DNA of 64,000 bases from CAYOHG01 sp964465125 (GTDB lineage: Bacteria; Planctomycetota; Phycisphaerae; UBA1845; Fen-1342), in the NCBI GenBank assembly GCA_964465125.1, contig CAYXIO010000002.1:123261-187260 (forward strand), in the 5' to 3' direction. Positions 9,832 through 18,307 of this stretch are shown piece by piece. Made by a program: the position numbers and the translations under genes. The first letter of the stretch is position 1; every line of letters starts with the position of its first letter. The notes below the pieces were generated by a model. The model was not told the DNA's origin, made no database searches, and saw nothing but the letters and a program-made list of their open reading frames with translations.

Positions 9832-10980
9832 CTATTCCTCGTCCACGACGCAATTCACGGGCCGCGCCGCGAGACACAGCCGCACGAGCTGGCTGAGCTT
9901 CGGACGAACCTCGCTGACCTCGGGCGATTGCTGGCCGAGCAGGACCTCTTCGAGCTCGGCGGCGGCCTGCGTGATCGGGTCAAATCCGTAGGTCGCCGCA
10001 GTGCCCTTCAGGTTGCGCGCCTCGAGCTTGAGTTCCTCGAATTTCTTCTCGACCAGCATGATCTCGGCGTTGCGGGCGCGCTCGGGCAGGTCCGCCACGA
10101 AGCGGTCGATCAGCTCGGCGAGACTCTGGTCCTGCATCAGCGAGCTGACCAGAGGCTCCTCGCGCAGCGACGCGACGGTTGTTTCCAGGGCATCGCGCGA
10201 GAGGGGTTTGGGCAGGCACGCGGTGAATCCCGCGGAGAGGCACTCGCGACGACTCTCGTGCTCCTCGCGGGAGGAGAGTGCCACCATGGGACGCGAGTAG
10301 CCGCGGGCGCGAAGCTCCTTCGCGGCGGAAAGTCCATCCAGAAGGGGCACGTCCAGATCCATCAACACGATGTCGAAGCGTTCCTTGAGCGCCGTGTCGA
10401 GCGCCTGCTGGCCATCGTTCACCGCGGTGATCTCGATGTGCTGGTTCCTGAGCAGTCGTTCGATCAGCGTCTGCACGGTCGGATCGGGGTCGGCCACCAG
10501 CAGGCGGACCTTCGCCGCCCCCCGATGAAACATGGAGATGTCGATCGGGCGGTCGAAGTGCACGCCCACCTCGTGAAGCGTCCCACTGCCTTCGATGTAA
10601 CGGCAGCGCGCCACGCGCCCGGTGAGCATCTGAACGTGATCGTGAATGGAGACGAGCAGCACGCGGCAGTTGATGCCGGGATAGACGAAGTGACCCACCA
10701 GAAACGAGATGCCGCGCTGACTGATATTCCGCGTGGGAAGCTGATAGGACTGCCAGCTCGCCCCGCCTTGCTGCTGAAATTCGACTTTGAGTGCGCGGAC
10801 CCGGTAGACGTAGCGCGCGCTGAGACGCTTGTTGGAAGCATCCGGCGACCCGGTGGACGTGTCGAGCTGGTCCAGCCAGCTTCGCACGACCGTCTCATCC
10901 TGGCGCAACGTGCGAGTGGTGGTATCCTGACCTTGCCGCGCGCCGCGAGGCGGCTTCTTCTCATTGCGTTGCACGGACAC
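9832..10980 (-). CDS. PilZ-receiver-Hpt three-domain signalling protein; Hpt lacks phospho-His
   Basis: 382 aa, GTG start at 10980 with a GGGGAGTG Shine-Dalgarno. Domain 1 (about 50-150) is PilZ with both c-di-GMP motifs, R56-x3-R60 and N85-x-S-x-x-G90. Domain 2 (about 156-275) is a receiver: acidic ADPD, phospho-acceptor D208 in IVLMDLD, and K258 in LPKPL. Domain 3 (about 285-370) is Hpt-like, but the usual H-x-L-K-G reads R322-N-L-K-G, so the phosphoryl-accepting His is missing. It could integrate c-di-GMP and phosphorylation, with the Hpt part as a docking domain. No kinase gene is adjacent. Confidence 0.85.
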   Translation of the reverse strand: MSVQRNEKKPPRGARQGQDTTTRTLRQDETVVRSWLDQLDTSTGSPDASNKRLSARYVYRVRALKVEFQQQGGASWQSYQLPTRNISQRGISFLVGHFVYPGINCRVLLVSIHDHVQMLTGRVARCRYIEGSGTLHEVGVHFDRPIDISMFHRGAAKVRLLVADPDPTVQTLIERLLRNQHIEITAVNDGQQALDTALKERFDIVLMDLDVPLLDGLSAAKELRARGYSRPMVALSSREEHESRRECLSAGFTACLPKPLSRDALETTVASLREEPLVSSLMQDQSLAELIDRFVADLPERARNAEIMLVEKKFEELKLEARNLKGTAATYGFDPITQAAAELEEVLLGQQSPEVSEVRPKLSQLVRLCLAARPVNCVVDEE

Positions 10981-11120
10981 GTATCACTCCCCGGCACGCG
11001 GTGCGCACACCGAGCCACTTGGACTGCCAGCGCTTTCATCGAGCGTTTCGCGGTGTCGGGTGAGGGCAATCCCGGGGGGCGGCGGGACGGTCGATGCGTC
11101 CGAAATTGCCTTCGCTCACG

Positions 11121-11540
11121 CTAGCGCGCGGGGTCCTTCAGGATCCAGTCGATGACCTGCTGCGTGGGCACGTCGAAATGGTATTCCCGTAACTGCTGCG
11201 GCAGGGCCCAGCGCAATTCCGTGCATCCGCGGGGAGTCGCCTCGCCATGAGCCAGGACGGCGACGTAGTAGCGGAACATCAACGTCCGAGTTCCGGCGTT
11301 GTAGCGAAACGGCGGATGACCGACGTGCAGGTCGAGCTCGACAGCGAGTTGGTCTCGGCACTTCCGGCGCAGCGCCGCCTCCGGGGACTCCCCGGGCTCC
11401 GCTCGCCCGCCGGGAAACTGCCACGCGCCATCGTCCAGGGCCGCCTGGCCGGGCGCCGGACGGATGATCGCCAGTTCGCGCCGCGCATTGCGGATCAGGG
11501 CGCGCGTCTCGACGTGACAGGGCTGTTCCTTTGCCGACAT
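11121..11540 (-). CDS. Nudix-fold protein with a degenerate Nudix box
   Basis: 139 aa from ATG 11540. The fold is that of MutT/MutY-C-like Nudix proteins (GAWQFPGGRAEPGE). The box should read G-x5-E-x7-R-E-U-x-E-E-x-G-U, but here the second half is R-K-C-R-D-Q-L-A-V, so the metal-binding glutamates are lost. It is probably not a standard pyrophosphatase; it may bind nucleotides or be decaying. The start could also be upstream (11594). Confidence 0.65.
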   Translation of the reverse strand: MSAKEQPCHVETRALIRNARRELAIIRPAPGQAALDDGAWQFPGGRAEPGESPEAALRRKCRDQLAVELDLHVGHPPFRYNAGTRTLMFRYYVAVLAHGEATPRGCTELRWALPQQLREYHFDVPTQQVIDWILKDPAR

Positions 11541-11616
11541 GCCAGACGGTATTCCGCCCGGCGCGGGATGTCCATCGTGAGCCGTTCGTCGCACTGCCCG
11601 CCGGCGGCGAGATCGT

Positions 11617-11622
11617 TACAAT
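11617..11622 (+). promoter_or_regulatory. TACAAT -10 box upstream of the epimerase operon
   Basis: TACAAT at 11617-11622 would give a leader of ~75 nt ahead of ATG 11702. No convincing -35 is seen. The same hexamer recurs before other genes in the window. Confidence 0.3.
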
Positions 11623-11701
11623 CCGCGGCGCCGCTTCCAAGGCGTCCCGTGCGACGGACGCGGAGTCGAGGCGGCCGGCTTCGCCTGGAGGGAACGCGGG
11701 C

Positions 11702-12637
11702 ATGCGCGTCCTGATCACTGGAAGCAGCGGCCAGATCGGCACAAACGTGGGCTTAGCGCTGCTGGCGCGCGGCGACCAGGTGCAGGGCATCGACCGGCGG
11801 TCGAACTCGTGGACCGCGAAGATCCCGACGGCGATTGCCGACCTCAGCACCGTCGCGCCCGGGCGATTGCCGGTGGAGGGCCGATTCGACGTCGTCCTGC
11901 ACCTGGCGGCGCACGCCAAGGTGTTTGAGCTGGTGGAGAACCCGGCCCGCGCCATGGAAAACATGCAGATGTGCTTCAATGTGCTCGAGTTCTGCCGGCA
12001 GACGCGCACCCCAATCGTTTTCGGCAGCTCGCGCGAGGTCTATGGCGACATCCACCGGCACATCACCGAGGAGTCGCAAGCCGACTTCGTGGTCGCGGAA
12101 AGTCCGTACAGCGCGTCGAAGATCGGCGGCGAGGCCTTCATCTACTCCTATGCCGAGTGCTATGGGCTGCCGTGCCTGGTGTTTCGCTTCAGCAACGTGT
12201 ACGGCCGTTATGACTGCGATGCGGATCGGATGGAGCGCGTCATTCCGCTCTTCATCGACCGCATCGCCTGCGAGCAGCCGATCACGGTCTTCGGCGCGGA
12301 AAAGGTGCTTGATTTCACGTACGTGGATGACTGCGTCGACGGTGTGCTGCGCGGCCTCGACGCGCTCTGCGCGGGACGCGTCCAGCGCGAGACCATCAAC
12401 CTCGCCTTCGGACAGGGTTCAACGCTGATTGACGTGGTGAACCTGATCGCCCTGGCGCTTCGTCGCAGGCCCGCGGTGACGATCGAGCCCGCCCGGCCCG
12501 GCGAAGTGACGCGCTACGTCGCCGATCTCTCGAAGGCGCGCGAGCTGCTCGGCTATCGGCCGCGCTACCCGCTGACCGGCGGTGTGCCGCTGGCGATCGA
12601 GTGGCAGCGCGAAATCGGGGTCCTGAAGGGCAATTGA
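11702..12637 (+). CDS. NAD-dependent epimerase/dehydratase (extended SDR)
   Basis: 311 aa from ATG 11702 (GGAGGG Shine-Dalgarno). N-terminal Rossmann ITGSSGQIGTNVG, then the catalytic serine region FGSSREVYGD and YSASK (Y-x3-K) followed by FRFSNVYG, as in UDP-sugar 4-epimerases and 4,6-dehydratases. It probably modifies a nucleotide sugar for surface polysaccharide or LPS. It ends one base before lpxK begins, so it starts a four-gene operon (to 15800). The exact sugar cannot be read from sequence. Confidence 0.88.
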   Translation: MRVLITGSSGQIGTNVGLALLARGDQVQGIDRRSNSWTAKIPTAIADLSTVAPGRLPVEGRFDVVLHLAAHAKVFELVENPARAMENMQMCFNVLEFCRQTRTPIVFGSSREVYGDIHRHITEESQADFVVAESPYSASKIGGEAFIYSYAECYGLPCLVFRFSNVYGRYDCDADRMERVIPLFIDRIACEQPITVFGAEKVLDFTYVDDCVDGVLRGLDALCAGRVQRETINLAFGQGSTLIDVVNLIALALRRRPAVTIEPARPGEVTRYVADLSKARELLGYRPRYPLTGGVPLAIEWQREIGVLKGN

Positions 12638-13774
12638 GTGCAGGCCGCTCCACCTCCACCCGGTTCCGGCTCGCTCGGCCGCGCGGCGCTGCGCTGGGCC
12701 GCGGCCCCGCTCTCGGGGGTGTACGCCGCCTGCATGACCTTGCGGAATCGCTACTACGATTGTCAGCCCGGCGCCGTGCACAAGGCCGACGTGCCGGTCG
12801 TCAGCGTCGGAAATCTGACCGTCGGCGGAACCGGCAAGACCCCGCTGGTGATCGAGCTGGTCCGCCGGCTGCGGTCGTTCGGCCGCCGGCCGGCCATCCT
12901 GACGCGCGGCTACCGGCAGAGCGCGGGCCAGGAGGCCGACGAGGTGCTCGAGTTTCGCGATGCGCTGCCGACGACCCCGGTGGTGGTAGACGCGGACCGC
13001 GTGGCGGGCGCGGCGCGCGCCATCGAGTCGTGCCGCGCCGACTGCCTGGTGATGGACGACGGGTTCCAGCACCGCCGACTGGCGCGCGAGCTCGACATCG
13101 TGCTGCTCGATGCTCTGGATCCGTGGGGAGCGGGTTGGGTCCTGCCGGCCGGGCGCCTGCGTGAGCCGCGCAGCGGGCTCGCTCGCGCCGGGCTCATCAT
13201 CATCACCCGGGCGAACCAGGCCGCGGCGGAGAGCCTCCGCGAGCTGGAGCTCGAGCTCGAGGCGATCTGCCCGGATACCCCCCGGATCGCAGCCCATGTC
13301 GTGCCCTGCGACGTGCTGGACATTCGCGGCGCCAGCGTCGGACTTGAGGCGCTGAGCTTTGACGCCGTACTTCCCGTGTGCGGCCTCGGCAATCCGCGGA
13401 CCTTTGTGGGCCTGGCGGCTGAAGTTTGCGGTCGACTCTGCGGTCCGCTGGTGTTCACGGATCACGCGCATTACACCCCGCAGGACGTGCAGCGGATTGC
13501 GGCGCGCGCGACGACCGCGGACGCCGACTGCGTCCTGACCACCCGCAAGGACTGGGTGAAGCTCGCGCCTCTCTGGAAAGCCGCTGACCCGACGCCGACC
13601 GTGCCGCTGCTGCGGCTCGACGTGCAAGTCCGGCTGGTCGATCCCGGCGATCGATTGACCGAACGGCTGGAGTCGGCGCTGGCGCGCGGCCGCGACGACG
13701 GAAAGGACGTCGGTGCGCTGCATTGCGAGTTCGAGCTTCTGGGCGAACCAGCCGGCGCGAGGACCGTCCCGTGA
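12638..13774 (+). CDS. lpxK: Tetraacyldisaccharide 4'-kinase
   Basis: 378 aa. It phosphorylates the 4' position of the lipid A precursor at the inner membrane. Walker A is in VGNLTVGGTGKTP (~50-62), followed by ILTRGYRQ, CLVMDDGFQHRRL and LPAGRLREP, all typical of LpxK. GTG 12638 directly abuts the TGA of the epimerase gene. It shows that this organism makes lipid A. Confidence 0.93.
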   Translation: MQAAPPPPGSGSLGRAALRWAAAPLSGVYAACMTLRNRYYDCQPGAVHKADVPVVSVGNLTVGGTGKTPLVIELVRRLRSFGRRPAILTRGYRQSAGQEADEVLEFRDALPTTPVVVDADRVAGAARAIESCRADCLVMDDGFQHRRLARELDIVLLDALDPWGAGWVLPAGRLREPRSGLARAGLIIITRANQAAAESLRELELELEAICPDTPRIAAHVVPCDVLDIRGASVGLEALSFDAVLPVCGLGNPRTFVGLAAEVCGRLCGPLVFTDHAHYTPQDVQRIAARATTADADCVLTTRKDWVKLAPLWKAADPTPTVPLLRLDVQVRLVDPGDRLTERLESALARGRDDGKDVGALHCEFELLGEPAGARTVP

Positions 13775-15006
13775 GCGATGCACGCGCCGACGTGCTGATC
13801 TTGGGCGGCGGAGTCGCCGGCCTGTGGCTGCTCGATGAGCTGGTCCGCGCCGGCGTCGACACCCTGCTGATCGAGGCTCATCGGCTTGGCACCGGGCAGA
13901 CGCTCGCGTCGCAAGGCATCATTCACGGCGGGCTGAAGTACACGCTGGATGGCTGGCTCGATCCGTCGGCCGCGGCGATTCGCGAGATGCCGGCGCTGTG
14001 GCGCGAGTGCTTCGCGGGCCGGCGCGCGCCGCACCTGGACGGCGCGATCGTGCGGGCAGAATTCTGTCATCTCTGGCGAACGGGCGCGTGGGCCTCGCGG
14101 CTGGGAATGGTCGGGGCGCGCAGCGGGCTGCGCGTCGCTCCCACACGGCTTGCGCGTCAGGACTGGCCGGCGGCGCTGCGCGAATCCGCCGGCGAGGTGT
14201 TTCGGCTGGATGAGCAGGTGATCGACCCCGGGGCGCTGCTGCGGGAGCTTGCGGCGAAGCACCCGCAGCGCGTGCTGGCCTGCGATGGTAAGCGCGGGCT
14301 GGCGGCGCAACGCGAGTCGGATGGCGAATGGCGATTTCGACTCCTCACGCCGTGCGGAGGGGACTTTCTCGACCTGACCGCGCGGACGGTCGTGCTGACC
14401 GCAGGCGCGGGGAATGAGGCACTGCGGGCGCAGCTCGGCCTGCCTTCGGGTCGCATGCAGCGCCGCCCGCTGCACATGGTGATGGTCCGAGGCAAGCTGC
14501 CGATGCTGTTCGGTCACTGCACCGACGCTTCCAGCACGCGTGTCACGATCACCAGCGCAGCGGATCTCGAAGGACGCACCGTGTGGCAAGTCGGCGGCCG
14601 GCTGGCCGAGGACGGCGTCGCGACCGACGAGCCGGCGCTGCTCCGGCACGCAGCCGCTGAGCTGCGGGCGGTGCTGGGCGGGCTCGATCTGAGCGACGCC
14701 GAATTCTCGGCGTATGGAGTGGATCGGGCGGAGGGCCGAACTGCAAGCGGCCGGCGACCGGCGGGCGTCGTGTGCGAACGCGAGGAAAACGCGATCACCG
14801 TCTGGCCGACCAAGCTCGCTCTGGCACCGCAGGCGGCCTACGAGGTGTTGCAGCGCCTGGCCGTCGCGCGCGCGGCGCCGAACCTGAGCAACGCCGGCGT
14901 CCCGGCCGTGTGGGCTGGCATGCGCGCAGACCTCTCGGGCTGGCCCGTGCCGGAAGTCGCAGAACCGCCGTGGGAGGAGGCCCGGACGTGGAAGCGCGTC
15001 GACTAG
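13771..15006 (+). CDS. FAD-dependent oxidoreductase (DAO/GlpA-like)
   Basis: 411 aa. GTG 13771 overlaps the lpxK stop (GTGA). It has an N-terminal dinucleotide motif LILGGGVAGLWLLDEL and the conserved QGIIHGGLKYTL region of DAO-fold enzymes such as glycerol-3-phosphate dehydrogenase and L-2-hydroxyglutarate oxidase. The C-terminus is shorter than in GlpD. The substrate is unknown. Its place between lpxK and an aldo/keto reductase suggests a small redox pathway co-transcribed with lpxK. Confidence 0.8.
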   Translation: MSDARADVLILGGGVAGLWLLDELVRAGVDTLLIEAHRLGTGQTLASQGIIHGGLKYTLDGWLDPSAAAIREMPALWRECFAGRRAPHLDGAIVRAEFCHLWRTGAWASRLGMVGARSGLRVAPTRLARQDWPAALRESAGEVFRLDEQVIDPGALLRELAAKHPQRVLACDGKRGLAAQRESDGEWRFRLLTPCGGDFLDLTARTVVLTAGAGNEALRAQLGLPSGRMQRRPLHMVMVRGKLPMLFGHCTDASSTRVTITSAADLEGRTVWQVGGRLAEDGVATDEPALLRHAAAELRAVLGGLDLSDAEFSAYGVDRAEGRTASGRRPAGVVCEREENAITVWPTKLALAPQAAYEVLQRLAVARAAPNLSNAGVPAVWAGMRADLSGWPVPEVAEPPWEEARTWKRVD

Positions 15007-15800
15007 GCCGCACCGAACTGAACGTGACACCGATCGGGTTCGGCGCGTTCAAGATCGGCCGCAACGAGGGCATCAAGTACCCCAGCGGCTACGCGCTGCC
15101 GGACGAGGCTGCGTGCGCGCGTCTTCTGAACGAGGTGCTCGACAGCGGGATCCACTACATCGACACCGCGCCGGCCTACGGGCTGAGCGAGGAGCGGATC
15201 GGGGCGGCGATTGCGCACCGCCGCGGCGAATTCGTGCTTTCTACGAAGGTGGGCGAGGAGTTTGAGCAGGGCGTTTCGCGCTATGATTTTTCCGCCGCCG
15301 CCATCGAGCGCAGCCTCGAACGCTCGCTTCGCCGGCTGCGCACCGGCGTGCTCGACCTGGTACTGATCCACGCCGGAGCCGATGACGCCCGCCTACTGAC
15401 GCAAAGCGATGCGGTCGCCAGCCTGCTGCGCGCCCGGCAGCGCGGCTGGGCGCGCGCCATCGGGCTCTCCGGCAAGACCGTCGAGGCCGAGCGCATGGCG
15501 CTGGACTGGGCCGACGTGCTGATGGTCGAGTATCACGCAGACGACGCCAGCCACGCGGAGACGCTCGCCGCCGCGCGTGAACGCCAGGTCGGCGTAATCG
15601 TCAAGAAGGGGCTGGCGTCCGGCACGCTGGAGCCAGCCGGGGCGCTCTCGTTCGTGCTCCGGAATCCGGCGGTCGACAGCGTCGTTGTGGGCAGCCTCGA
15701 CGTCGCGCACTTGCGCGACAACATTCGCGTGGCCCGGGCGCTGCGCGGCGGACCGGCGCGGCGGGGGGCTCAGTCGTCAGCCGGCGATCCCAGACTGTGA
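14988..15800 (+). CDS. Aldo/keto reductase
   Basis: 270 aa; GTG 14988 follows a strong GGGAGGAGG and overlaps the previous gene by 19 nt. The (alpha/beta)8 barrel markers are visible: IHYIDTAPAYGLSEERIG (catalytic Asp and Tyr), LSTKVG (Lys), LDLVLIHAG (His), and a C-terminal SVVVGS for cofactor phosphate binding. It is shorter than most AKRs. Its 3' end overlaps the convergent STAS gene by 31 bp. Confidence 0.88.
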   Translation: MEARRLGRTELNVTPIGFGAFKIGRNEGIKYPSGYALPDEAACARLLNEVLDSGIHYIDTAPAYGLSEERIGAAIAHRRGEFVLSTKVGEEFEQGVSRYDFSAAAIERSLERSLRRLRTGVLDLVLIHAGADDARLLTQSDAVASLLRARQRGWARAIGLSGKTVEAERMALDWADVLMVEYHADDASHAETLAAARERQVGVIVKKGLASGTLEPAGALSFVLRNPAVDSVVVGSLDVAHLRDNIRVARALRGGPARRGAQSSAGDPRL

Positions 15801-16120
15801 ATCGCGGAATCCAGGTCGGGCGCGAGGGTCAGGTACTTGTCCAGGCGGGTGGTGTTCACGACGCCGTGAACAAAGGGTGAAAGACTGAAGAAGACGACCC
15901 GGCTTTCGCGGACGTTCGCCCGGCCGGTGACGGTCACCAGTGCTCCCAGGCCCTCGGAGTTGACGAAGGGGACCTGCGACAAGTCGACCACGACGCGGGC
16001 ACCGCGCGCCTGGAGCTTGTCGCCGACCGTCTCGACGAACTCCGCGCAGCATTCGTGCGTCAGGTCGCCCATCACGCGGATCAAGGTGGCCTGCGGGTGC
16101 TGCTCGACCTGAAGCGTCAT
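15770..16120 (-). CDS. STAS-domain protein (anti-sigma-factor antagonist type)
   Basis: 116 aa. A single STAS domain with VVVDLSQVPFVNSEGLGALV, which carries the serine that is phosphorylated in SpoIIAA/RsbV-type antagonists. Such proteins switch partners with an anti-sigma kinase; no kinase gene is in the window. ATG 16120 is preferred because the STAS fold begins directly after it. Confidence 0.85.
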   Translation of the reverse strand: MTLQVEQHPQATLIRVMGDLTHECCAEFVETVGDKLQARGARVVVDLSQVPFVNSEGLGALVTVTGRANVRESRVVFFSLSPFVHGVVNTTRLDKYLTLAPDLDSAIHSLGSPADD

Positions 16121-16293
16121 CCGTGAGTCTCCGGAGTCGATGCATTGCCGGACGGTGATCCCCGCCCGGGCTCTTGGCTGAACGCCGCAAGGCGGACGAT
16201 AGTGCAATCCGCGCGTTTCGCAAACGGGCGCGCGGCGCGCGTTTGGGGGCGCCGTCGGCCCGTTGCACCTGCAAACTCGGCGCGCCGGCGGCA

Positions 16294-16323
16294 TTGGTCG
16301 CGCCCGCCGCGCTGTTGTACGAT
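16294..16323 (+). promoter_or_regulatory. Candidate promoter for the glycogen synthase
   Basis: TTGGTC (16294-16299), 18-nt spacer, TACGAT (16318-16323), ~80 nt before ATG 16412. The surrounding 290-bp intergenic stretch (16121-16411) holds nothing else I can identify. Confidence 0.3.
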
Positions 16324-16411
16324 GCCCTCCATGGGGCAGCGCAGACCGGAGCCGTCCACGACGCGGCGGACTGGCGCGGCCGGCCCGGCAGCTTGCCAAC
16401 GGGCAGATCGC

Positions 16412-18307
16412 ATGAATCGCATCTCGCAGTCCCAAGAACGTGCGCGTGCGTTGGAACCGCTGGTCGTCGGCGGAGGGCCGAAAGGGCCGAGCAACCGCTC
16501 GCCCCTGCTGTGCGAGGTCTCCTGGGAAGCTTGCAGCCAGGCCGGGGGGATTTACACCGTCATTCGCAGCAAGGCGCCCGCGGCGGTGCGGCGCTGGGGC
16601 GAGCAGTACCTGCTGATCGGGCCGTATCGCGAGCGATCTGCGCGGGTCGAGTTCGAGCCCCAGCCAGTGGAAGGACTCCTAGCCGACGTGCTGCGCGAGC
16701 TGACGGGCCGCGGCCTGGTCGTTCACTGCGGCCGCTGGCTGGTCACCGGGCGTCCGCGCGTGCTGCTGATCGACCTGCCCAGCCTCTGGCCGCACCTGGA
16801 GCAGATGAAGTACTACCTCTGGAAGGACTGCGCGATCGGCACGCCCGGCGACGACCACGAAACCAACGAGATCGTCGCGTTCGGCTACGCCTGCGCCGAC
16901 CTCCTGCAACTCCTGGCGCAGCGCATGGGTGATATGCCGCTGATCGGGCACTGTCACGAGTGGCAGGCCGCCGTGGCGCTTCCCCTGCTGAAATTCCGCG
17001 GCACGAGCTTTCCGACGATCTTCACCACGCATGCGACGTTGATCGGGCGGAGCCTCTCCGCGGCCAACGCGGATCTGTATGAGCGGATGGACAGCTTCGA
17101 CCCGGCCGCGGTGGCGCGCGAGCACGGGATCGAGCATCGCTACCAGATTGAGCGCGCCGCGGCCCAGGCCGCGGACGTGTTCACGACGGTTTCCGACATC
17201 ACCTCGTCGGAGGCGGAACGCTTCCTGGGGCGCAAGGCGGATGCGCTGCTTCCCAACGGGCTGAACGTCGAGCGCTTCGCCGCTCCGCACGAATTCCAGA
17301 TTCGCCACCAGCGCTTCAAGAACAAGATTCACGACTTCGTGATGGGGCACTTCTTCCCCAGCTACACCTTCGACCTGGAACGAACGCTCTACTTCTTCAC
17401 CGCCGGCCGCTACGAGTACCGCAACAAGGGCATCGACGTTTTCATCGATTCGCTCTACGAGCTGAACCGCCGGCTGAAGGCGGAAGCCGAGGGCATCACG
17501 ATCGTCGCGTTCCTCGTCACCCGGGCGCGCTACTGGGGCCACAACGTCGAAACCCTCAACCGCCAGATCATGTTTGACGAGCTGCGCAACGCCTGCGAGG
17601 AAATCAAGGAGGAGATGGGTCGCCGGCTGTTCCGCGTGGTGGCTTCCGGCCGTCTGCCGACGACCGAAGATCTGCTCGACGAATACGATCGCGTGCGGCT
17701 CAAGCGCATGGTTTACGCCTGGCGGCAAGAGCCCGCGCCCGTCATCGTCACCCACAACCTGGTCGACGAGCAGAATGACCCGATCGTTCAGCACCTGCGC
17801 CGCGTCGGCTTGCTCAACGCGCCCGACGACCCGGTCAAGGTCATCTATCACCCCGAATTCATCACGCCGACCAGCCCCGTGCTTGGCATGGAATACGACC
17901 AGTTCGTCCGCGGCTGCAACCTGGGCGTGTTCCCCTCCTACTACGAGCCCTGGGGCTACACGCCGATGGAGTGCATCGTCCGCGGCGTGCCCGCGATCTC
18001 CAGCGACCTGAGCGGCTTCGGCTCGTACGTGATGCGGCGATTCCCGGATCACGACGGACACGGCATGTTCGTCGCACGGCGCAGCGGCGTGACGCACGAG
18101 CGCAGCGTCTACCAGGTCGCCAACTGGCTGCACCAGCTCGCGCGGATGTCGCTGCGCGAGCGAATCGCCATGCGCAACCGGGTCGAGGGTTTCGCGAGCG
18201 AATTCGACTGGACCAAGATGAGCAGTTTCTACCGCGCCGCCCGCCGAATGGCGGTGCACAAGCATTTTCCTCAGTCCGACTTCGCCGTGCTCTCCAACGA
18301 AGTCTGA
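16412..18307 (+). CDS. Glycogen synthase of the eukaryotic-like GT3 family
   Basis: 631 aa. It elongates alpha-1,4-glucan from a nucleotide sugar (UDP-glucose in GT3). It is not the GT5 type GlgA of most bacteria: it has CEVSWEACSQAGGIYTVIRSKA, FTTHATLIGRSL, FTTVSDITSSEAERFLGRKAD.LLPNGLN, FFTAGRYEYRNKGIDVFIDSL and SYYEPWGYTPMECIVRGVPAISSDLSGFG, the nucleotide-sugar site with the E-x7-E pattern. ATG 16412 is the last start before the conserved domain. It overlaps the antiporter gene by 37 bp at the 3' end. Confidence 0.93.
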   Translation: MNRISQSQERARALEPLVVGGGPKGPSNRSPLLCEVSWEACSQAGGIYTVIRSKAPAAVRRWGEQYLLIGPYRERSARVEFEPQPVEGLLADVLRELTGRGLVVHCGRWLVTGRPRVLLIDLPSLWPHLEQMKYYLWKDCAIGTPGDDHETNEIVAFGYACADLLQLLAQRMGDMPLIGHCHEWQAAVALPLLKFRGTSFPTIFTTHATLIGRSLSAANADLYERMDSFDPAAVAREHGIEHRYQIERAAAQAADVFTTVSDITSSEAERFLGRKADALLPNGLNVERFAAPHEFQIRHQRFKNKIHDFVMGHFFPSYTFDLERTLYFFTAGRYEYRNKGIDVFIDSLYELNRRLKAEAEGITIVAFLVTRARYWGHNVETLNRQIMFDELRNACEEIKEEMGRRLFRVVASGRLPTTEDLLDEYDRVRLKRMVYAWRQEPAPVIVTHNLVDEQNDPIVQHLRRVGLLNAPDDPVKVIYHPEFITPTSPVLGMEYDQFVRGCNLGVFPSYYEPWGYTPMECIVRGVPAISSDLSGFGSYVMRRFPDHDGHGMFVARRSGVTHERSVYQVANWLHQLARMSLRERIAMRNRVEGFASEFDWTKMSSFYRAARRMAVHKHFPQSDFAVLSNEV

